The notes under the pieces were generated by a model. The model saw only the letters and a program-made list of their open reading frames with translations, had not been told where the DNA came from and did not search any database. From Nemertoderma westbladi (Eukaryota > Xenacoelomorpha > Nemertodermatida > Nemertodermatidae): 20,294 nucleotides of DNA. Of this stretch, positions 7,801 through 16,800 are shown piece by piece; positions within the stretch are counted from its first letter, which is position 1; each line of letters opens with the position of its first letter. The stretch covers positions 1 to 20,294 of the forward strand of contig JAUCBJ010002724.1 of assembly GCA_032718475.1 (NCBI GenBank), given 5' to 3'. The position numbers and the translations under genes were made by a program.

Positions 7801-10800
7801 GATTCAGTCTCTCGCTCACGTATGTTCAGCATACTTTCATTATATGGGATTCCTGATGAAATTATTGCAGCAATCAGATCAGTATACGATGGTTCGACAA
7901 CATTTGTGTCTACTGTTGACGGTGACACAGAACCATTTGAAGTGTTATGGGGCGTCCTCCAAGGAGACACACTTGCACCATTCTTGTTCATTATTGTGGT
8001 TGACTATGTTCTACGCATGTCCTTAGATCATCATAATGATGATGGGGTGATGATAACTTCACCTACTGGCTCCAGAAGTCGAGGAAATCCTGCCAAGTAC
8101 CTAACTGATCTAGACTTTGCTGATGGCTTAGGAGAACTCTCAGAATCATTAGAGGGAGCCCAACGGCTCCTCAGCTCATTAGAACATGCTGCTTCTAGTG
8201 TTGGTCTTTTTATTAACTCCAGAAAGACCAAAATTTTGACAGTTAACTTTGAAAGTCCTCAGCAAGTCTCTGATCGGATGAGCATAAGCTCAAAGGATGG
8301 TATGCTTGAGCATGTGGACGACTTCTGTTACCTGGGATCATGGATCCGGAAGTCAGGTGAGGACCTTCGAATACGTAAGGGAAAGGCATGGGCAGCCTTG
8401 AATAGGCTTTCCAGGATTTGGAAGTCACCGAGAATTAATCGGAAACTTAAGGTCCGATTATTTAGAGCAGCAGTAGCTCCAGTACTCCTCTACGGGAGTC
8501 CATGCTGGGCTCTAACTGCTGAGGACACCCAATCTCTGGATGGCACATTCACAAGAATGCTACGCCGGGTTCATTGTGTCAATTACAATGCACACATCTC
8601 CAACCAGACACTATATAACATTGGAGGTGTCTCATTGGTTCCCCCAAGCTTGACACTAGAACAAAATCGCCTCCGCTTTGCAGGACATTGCTTTCGCCGT
8701 GAGGACCAGCCAGTGCATAATCTTGTACTTTGGCAGCCTCATGGAGTGAATAAGCATGGTGGACAGCCCATGACTTTGTTGAGACTCATCTTAAAGGACA
8801 CTGGCCTTGACGATGCGGATGATCTAGCAAATGTCATGGGTGATAGGGAGTTGTGGCGGTGCAATTTTGTTGACAAGCCGGTACAGCATTCTTAAAAATG
8901 CAGCTGCAATGCAGCATGCCGATCCTAGTAGTAGTAATAGTCTATGGAGTTAACACTCACAATTCTTGAAATATTTTATCTGTATCGTTTGACCGCCCGC
9001 TAAGATAGTATATGCAGGACAATAAGTTGTTGATTGTAACGTTATTCCTTGTTGCCTTTATATGACCCTTATGGACACTAATACCAGAGACTTCCACAGC
9101 CTGGGACACCTTCTTTAATATCTTGGAATCTTCTATAGCACGATGTTCTTGTGAAGAGCTGAACAACGTCGCAAATCTAGGAGAAAAAAACATGTTCTAG
9201 CTATGATCGATCTACTGTATTTATTACATAGGAAACTACTGTATGTAATAACTACTACGATATTACTGTATTATTATGTAGTAGTAGTATGTATGTAGTA
9301 CAGTAGTTTCTACTGCAGTACCTTATTTTATGGCAACCGTAATTAGGTTGACCCATGCATGATCTAGCCTACTAAAAAATATATTTATATTTAGTAGGTC
9401 ATGGTTGGCCCAAAATTACTTTTTAGAGTTGTTATAATGTGCATTTGTCGATATTACAGTATAAACATAACAAGTCTAATTTCAAATGTAATTCGGGAAT
9501 ACTTTTGATAATAATTTTGATATTAACTTAATCTTCTTATGCAAAATTTGTTATCAACTATAATAGCCCCTTAATACAGAGACAGCGGAGTTATTATCCT
9601 GAGAAAAACGATGGAATTCCCAAACTACAGCCTTACTACTGTAAAACCAAAACGATATCTTACAGTAGTGGAGATAAAAGGGCGCCGCACTATTATAGAA
9701 AAGGCACCTGCTTTAAATAGGGGGCATCCATAATGCAACAACACTGTGAAAAATTGAAAATGGGGCAATGACATTTATTATTTATAAGAAATTTGTATTT
9801 TTTTAGATTAATCCTTAAGTGTTTTATTGCGCTTATTTATTTCTACCTTATAACCATTACATTTACTAATTCCTTTATTATTTTGGTTAGATTCAGGCCT
9901 CCTGCAACCTGGACGGCGGTATTCTTCAGGGTATACTGCAAAGTGAAATATAACAGCCGAGAATTTTGGTACACTTTACATGGAGTTTATTCTAGAATGC
10001 TGCAGTCCACAAATGAAATAAATAGTGTAATTTTTTGTTTTGTTTATGCTGTATAAAATAGATGAAATTAATTTATACGATAATATAAAGCACCAATAAT
10101 AATTAATCACCATAAATAAAGTTACTTAATGAATTAAAGTAAATATAATTATTTACTGAATTAGTCGCTTGAATAGAATATAATTCACTCATTCAATCTA
10201 TCATAATGTATAAGGAGACAAAAATATCGTTTACCAAAATTATTGTTCACCATTAGTAGCCTAAACGATCATCAAATTGCTTTTATTAAAATGTAATTCA
10301 AGTATGGCTACCAATATGGATAATCCCAAGAAAATAATTTTGTTTTATTTCACGACTAGGCTTATAATTATATCGCACAAGGTTGGCAAGTAAGACGTTT
10401 TGTTTATTAACAAATCGTGGCATTGAAAACTAATAAAATACAGTGCGTTTTAGACCGCAACACCGACAGTGCTTAGTGATATCTACGCGATAAGTCTCGC
10501 CGCACCCCAAACAGGCCTCGCCCAACTTGCTCCTCCAGTTGCCTTTCCGAATATCCGAAAATATGTCGTTCGACTTTCGAGGAGTATTAGCAGAGTTTAA
10601 CCAGTCTTCGTAAGGATCCTGAATCGGGGAGGTTCGAGGTTTAGGGAAGGGGGTGGAATCCGGGTCAAATATATCGTGACGACGCGGTTTCTGCGAGAAG
10701 ATTCTCTCTTCCTCCTCATCGAGTGCGGTTTTCAGTTCGTCGAACCCGAACAACTCGCCGGACCATCTCGATCGGAACGACCGACTCGGGGAATCCTCGT

Positions 10801-13800
10801 CTATCGGCGAGCGCCACGGCGGCCGCTCGTCGTACGGAGCGGGCTCCGGCTCCGGGTCCGACGAGTCCCGTTTACTCCGCCAGTCCTCGTAAGCGTCCGG
10901 GTACCGCGTCCGGAACCGCAGACACACGCGTTGGTGCCGGGCCAGCTGGTCCGCCGGGACTTGGGAGCCGCAGTAATGGCACCGCGGGTTTCGGGGATCC
11001 AATTCCTCGTCGTCTGGGGCGTTCCCGCACCAAACGAACTCCATCGATTCGAACGCCTCGTCAAACGAACGACCAAAATCGAAATAACCTTCGAAAGTCC
11101 CAAAAGAATCAGCATATTGAAAACTGAAACTTCTTTTATTTTTATCAAACTTTTGTGGTTTTGGACCCGTACCGGTAGCATTTACTTTCGGTTTGTTGGG
11201 TTTGCTGCTATCCTCTGAACAATTATCTTGGGAGTTGCGTCTATTTGTTTTCGAAGCATTCGGTTCACTTTGACGTCGTTTAAACCTAAAATTAAAACTT
11301 TCCGAAGTTTCCTTGTTGTTGAAGAAATCTTTAGTCCAATCCCATTCCGACTTTCTCTCCGACTTATCCGACGGCGAGGTCTTCTTCCCCTTAGAATTAC
11401 CGGTGTTTGGATTGGCGTTATTGCCACCGTTTGTATTCCCTTCCCGCCTGTGATTGGTTGATTTAGGGCCTTGCCCTTGCGTGCTAGTCCATTTGGGAGA
11501 GGCTCTTTTCTGATTGGTTGAGGCCCCGGTGTTGGTTTGTTGCGTGGTAGTCGCTTGGGATTGATTTCTATAATTTCTATAATCGTAGTCGTAAGTTAGT
11601 TTCCTATTCTCTTCACGAAGTACCTCGTGCGCTTCATTGATCTCCTTAAACCGCCTCTCTGCTTCCGGATTTTTGTTTTTATCCGGGTGAAACTTTAGAG
11701 CCAAAGATCTAAAAGCTTTCTTTATATCAGCGGCAGTTGCACTCCTCCCAATACCCAAAGTTTTATAATGATCTTTCATTTTAATAATTTGATTTATTTA
11801 TTCACATAAATTATAACTACTCCTACTCATAACTTTACTAATGAAATCAATCCAAATCGATAATCAACGCAATAAAGAGATCATAGTTCATAATAAGTAT
11901 ATAAAGAAGTGTATATTTGGCAATGGAAAACATATATTCCTTTGCCAAAAATTGAAATATTTCTGGTAGTAAAGGAGGTGGGGGGTTCGTTTCCCACTCT
12001 TATAAACCAAACCCCATTCATAACAGTTTAGTTACATGTAGTAGTTAGTATGTACGTATGTACGCATGGTTTGACGAACTTCTTCAACTTTAATATCAAG
12101 CGAGGTAATGTAATGGAACGATGCCTTTCGTGGCGTAAGCATGCTCAAATTATAAATATATGACTTTTAAGAAAGTAAGTAAAATAAGATTTGTAGTCTC
12201 TAGTATGATTAAAAATAATAAATGCGATGCGTAAAGAATATTAATAAGATGCCTTTAGTTTTGCATTTACGTAAACGTAAAGAGATGGAGATGGAATGTT
12301 GGTATGACAGTGGGGGTATAATACGTACCCAGGAATTCCAGATAGTTTTAAATGGCCATCTCTTAGCAACACCGTTAAGTTATCCTATCCATAGTTGATC
12401 GATTGCTTTAATACAGTTCCATATGGAGCACCAGCCGTTTCATAAGTAGGAATTACCGCTGCCCCGGATAGAGTAAGGCAGTAAAACTCCATGTTTAAAC
12501 TTTATAGATGTTTAAGTACCGAGTTTAACTTGAATTGGCGGTCTTAGCTAATTTATTATTCAGGCAAATAAAGATTCACAAATGATTCTTAAACGATGCA
12601 TGATTTGGATGAGGTACACGCCGAACGAAAACCAACGTACTTGCTTTTTTGAAAATGAACAAAGATGTTATAGCAACGGGCAACTCTAAAAGTAAACAAC
12701 ACCTAAAGCCAGATAGGGGGGATACTGGACGCAATAAAAATTCATCCCTCTCCCCCTCTCCAGGGGGAATTGGACGTAAATAACAGCTGCTTACTCTCAA
12801 AAATAAAACTGTAACCTGTTCTATTGTGTTTAGTTTATTGTTTTGGTTATAATAACGTGCTACTGTAACCTGCTCCTTTCCCTAAATTGAGAATTTAACA
12901 TTGAGGCGAAAATATTAATTCGCCAAGGTAGGATTTGCGTCCAGTTCCCCCCCCCCACCCCTGTCTCCCTAAAGACAGAATAAAATTAAAACTAATGTAA
13001 CTAACTCTATTGGAATAAACTCTAACCGTTTGAGAGACACCCTTCCATCTGATGAAGCAAGCAATGTAGTCAGCTTAACGTATTCCTTTTCAATACATTT
13101 TAAACTGCTAAACTTTGCGTTCCTCGCTTTGTTTGCAACTATATGCAACTCATCTGTCCATTGCTGGGAAAGTAGAACATATTATTAATGAGTTATTTCA
13201 AATATTTAAATTACCAGTTAAATAAAGGAATTATAAGTAAGTTTACACTTAACTGGTGCAGGGCAGCCAATTGGTGGTGTATTTATATCGTTGTTATATT
13301 GACTTGGTGTGACACACTTGCTTGAACTTTTTAATTCCGACCTGGTCTAAACCTGTTCGACTTGGTGGTTAATAACACAAATTTGTGTTTAATATGTATT
13401 GTCGGACTTGGTGAGATGATTCGGGGACAGATATATCCCACCTGACGTGGTGAGCGTTTTTCTTGAATAGGCCTATATTTTCTAGATACTGTATACTGAT
13501 AGTACTGCTACAATTTATTTAGGCTCAGGAAAATGGTAACCTTTTTTTACTTCCCTGTATAGTGTGTATATTTAATAAAAGGTAACCAATTTAATTCCTA
13601 AAAAGCTGCTGCGTGACCCTACTCTAGGCCGTATGGATGGCGTCTATACAGTAGCATGTATATCTTGCAAGTTTCAGCTTGAACGGATAACAAATAGAGA
13701 AATGAGAGTATTTCAGTTTCAGACAGTGATATTTTTTACTATAAACGAAATGTGTAAAGTTAATTCAGGCATTTCGCCCTTTTGCAGTATACTGGAAAAC

Positions 13801-16800
13801 TGCAGATTGATTACCGTTTCCACAAATACGCAGGCAGTGTTATAGTGTAGTTACTGCAGTACATCTCACTGTCACTCACAAGTTTCAGCTTGAGCGGCGA
13901 AATGAAAGAAGGATTCACTTTCAGGGAGAAGAGCAGACGGATTAGGGTCCTTTTGACAGACACAGCTTGTTGTTTTGTCAATTCTGCCTTTAAGTTTCAG
14001 CTTAAACGGATTAAAAGCAAAGAAATGGGAGGGCATTCATGTTCAGACATGCATCCACCTAGCGGCCGATAGACGAACTGTAGATGTATGTCTTTATGTA
14101 TACTTTCTAAACATTTTTCATAAATCTGTCCCACTAAGTTTAACTTTAAGAAAGTAGATTTCTGAGAAATAAGCTTTCAAAGATTAGACCACCGACAGAC
14201 AGACATTTATTGAAGGGTCATAAACCAAAGTCCGACCCAAGGGGGGTGGTCTATGCGATCCCATGTACATGTGGTAAGGTACAGTATATACTGTACGTAC
14301 ATACTGCGAATCAAAATATCATAGCGGCATAAGGTTAATTCAACATGATTCAGACATACGCCACCAGAGGGCTTAGGCTACTGACTTGGCTGACCACCAT
14401 GTGCAGACAGGCCATGTACCGATGTTTGACCTCTTGCAAGACATAGGGAGAGAAACGCATAGGGAGGGACCGTAGGTGCGCATACTGGAGAGCCTATATA
14501 TTATGGCTTTAGGTGACAGGGCCCTTAACAAGCGACAGTCAGTATAGGTAGGCTACCTGAGTGCAGCAACTCTAGGAAAGTTTCCGGGGAAGCGAGTGTC
14601 CAAAAAAAGAGGGTGCAAAGTGTGAAAAAAAGGGGGGGGGGGGGGGGGGGGGTGAATGTAAGATGTATGTGTAGCGTATATACAGTAGTAGCCTATGTTT
14701 CTATTTTTGGTTACAAAATTGATTGTTTTTTGTGCAATTTTCAACAGATATCAAGTCGTACGTTACGGTAGTCAATTCTGCAATTTATATTATAATTTGT
14801 ACTTTATTGATAATGATAGCGCCGAGCTACCGAAATATATTTATTATTATAATTGAAATTTGACTAATAATAATATTTATCTTGCTCCAACCCTGAATTT
14901 TTCATCGAATATAACTGACATCTCTAACTTTCTTATAGTTTAATTGATTATTAATATATTAAGATTATTACCTTGGCTAGAGAATATGAGTTTGTGACGA
15001 AGTTTGTAAAGGAAACATTGACCAAGTCTGCAGATGTCGCCACTGTTATTGTTTTATCTTGTAGAAGTAAACTCTCCGCACCGCCAATGTTACAAGACGA
15101 TTTCAATTTTGAATCCTTGAAAAATATAAATATTGGATGGGTGGAATTTATGACTACACAGTGTACCATAATCAAATCAAAATAGCCACAAACAATATGA
15201 AAACCAGCAGTTAACAACAGTCTTAAAAAGTAATTACAGTATGTCCTGTTTTACATTCACATCGCCGTAAAAAGTAATTGTCCTGTTTTACATCCACATC
15301 ACCGGGAAGTCGCGCAGGAAAACAGTCAAATCATTTAATCCAAGATTATGCCATACCTACCGGTAGGCCTACTGCTTACCTGTACGGGAGTAGGCCTACT
15401 GTAGGCCTACAGTACGGTTGTAGTTTAGTTACAGTTTTCAGAGAGTTGGCCTCTAGGCCTATAGTTTTTACAGTTTATAGTTTGTGGTTGGAATTTGTAC
15501 TTCAGAGTTATAGCCAAATAGAAACTAATCTTACTGATAGCGATAGGCCTACCTGCTACTGTACCATTGAACTCATTTTAGCTTTTAAACATTAGGTGAC
15601 AGACACAGAACAATAGAAAAATATACAGGATGGCCGACAGACAATGCCATTGAAACATTAGTGTTAAACTGCGCTGCGGTACCCAAACCCAATAATATTA
15701 TAAGCTCAGCTTACTTTTGTCACTCGTCTCACAAACTATACACTCTAATCAAACTACAGTATCTATGTACGGCACAGATAATAATTAATACACTATAATC
15801 CACAAAACTATGGGTTCTAGTAGAAATAATGTGCCATTTAATAAAAAAAACTATTTGAGGTCGACAAATTCAATCACATTTAACATTCAACAAATAATGA
15901 ATGGGGGGAATCTTTTAGGCTCGTTTAGCCAAGGAATTTGCTGATCTTTTATTTATCGACCATAGTGAAGGATGAAAGCCAGGGTTGGGCTAGGCTGCAG
16001 CATTTAAAGCACAACTGTGCGCAAACAGTGCTGTCCCATCTAGGGATCGAACCAGGGCTTCCTAATTGGAAACCTGGGAATGTCACCACTAGACCAAGCT
16101 GCAATAATAACATAATAACAATAATAAAAACTACTGTACATACAGTAGATACCAAACTTATTACCAGTTTGGATTTGGACCAACCTTTGGTGTTTTAGCT
16201 AAATTCCCAGTGCGAACATCCCTTATATGGCAACATTCTATCCAATCAACTGTCTTTGATTGAGTGACCCAGTAGAGAAAGTAACCGTAGCGGTCTACCT
16301 TCAATGTAACAGCCACTGCTGGTGTGTCTTCCTTCAAAGATAAAAAAAAATATATTTATAAAAAATACAACATACATCAAATTGGAAAAATTACAAAATG
16401 CAGTACACAGTATGGAGTGTTCCATCCACATGCCCAAAAAAATAAAAACTAGACTCACTCAAGAGTATTAAAGCATCATGAATTGTCCCGCGTCCCCTTG
16501 TAACTAGCACTTACTGTAAGCCCGATTTCCATGATGTAACATAGCTACTACTGTACTAGTTACGTTCCACAATGCGGCTAGTGGCCACTGAAAATTGCTA
16601 GTTAATAGATAAAATGTTGTGGAACATTTAAAATTATTAAATTAATATAGTTTGCTATTGCTAGTAATAATTAAAAAGTGAATATTATTGATTAAAATGT
16701 TGTATCACACACAGGTTGTGTATAGATAAAATACTGTATGATGAAACAGATACACTATATAAAATATATCGCGTAGCACGTCGCGTGCAGCCACGGCTCT

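Larger units (their letters stand above)
13164..14971 (-). other. PLC-beta intron 3
   Basis: No gene is seen. It contains a region where GACTTGGTG or close variants recur (about 13298-13450), three copies of AAGTTTCAGCTT (13669, 13880, 13992) inside old repeat sequence, a GACAGACAGACA stretch near 14191, and a 21-base G-run at 14632-14652. Short open frames at 13633-14157 come from the repeats. Confidence 0.55.
15116..16184 (-). other. PLC-beta intron 2
   Basis: It contains a 44-bp imperfect direct duplication (15225-15304), a cluster of TAGGCCTA palindromes (15363-15550), and a tRNA-derived SINE on the minus strand (15935-16102) beside an ATA-rich microsatellite. No gene is seen. Confidence 0.6.

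Noticed and set aside
9793-10056. Plus-strand 87-residue hydrophobic open frame
   Set aside because: Its second half is translated from a fragment of the repeat family at 17830-19290 (the CKVKYN text appears there as well). The first half is AT-rich low complexity.
10676-11218. Plus-strand open frames of 134 and 180 residues
   Set aside because: They lie opposite the G+C-rich part of the intact J-domain ORF, are Arg/Pro-rich and show no recognisable domain. They are by-products of composition.
10380-11830. J-domain gene as a recent retrocopy
   Set aside because: No poly(A) tract or flanking direct repeats are visible, so recent retroposition is not supported; an ancient origin remains open.
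12576-12800. Minus-strand 74-residue open frame
   Set aside because: No domain, no splice context fitting the PLC-beta phases, and it overlaps an imperfect inverted repeat.
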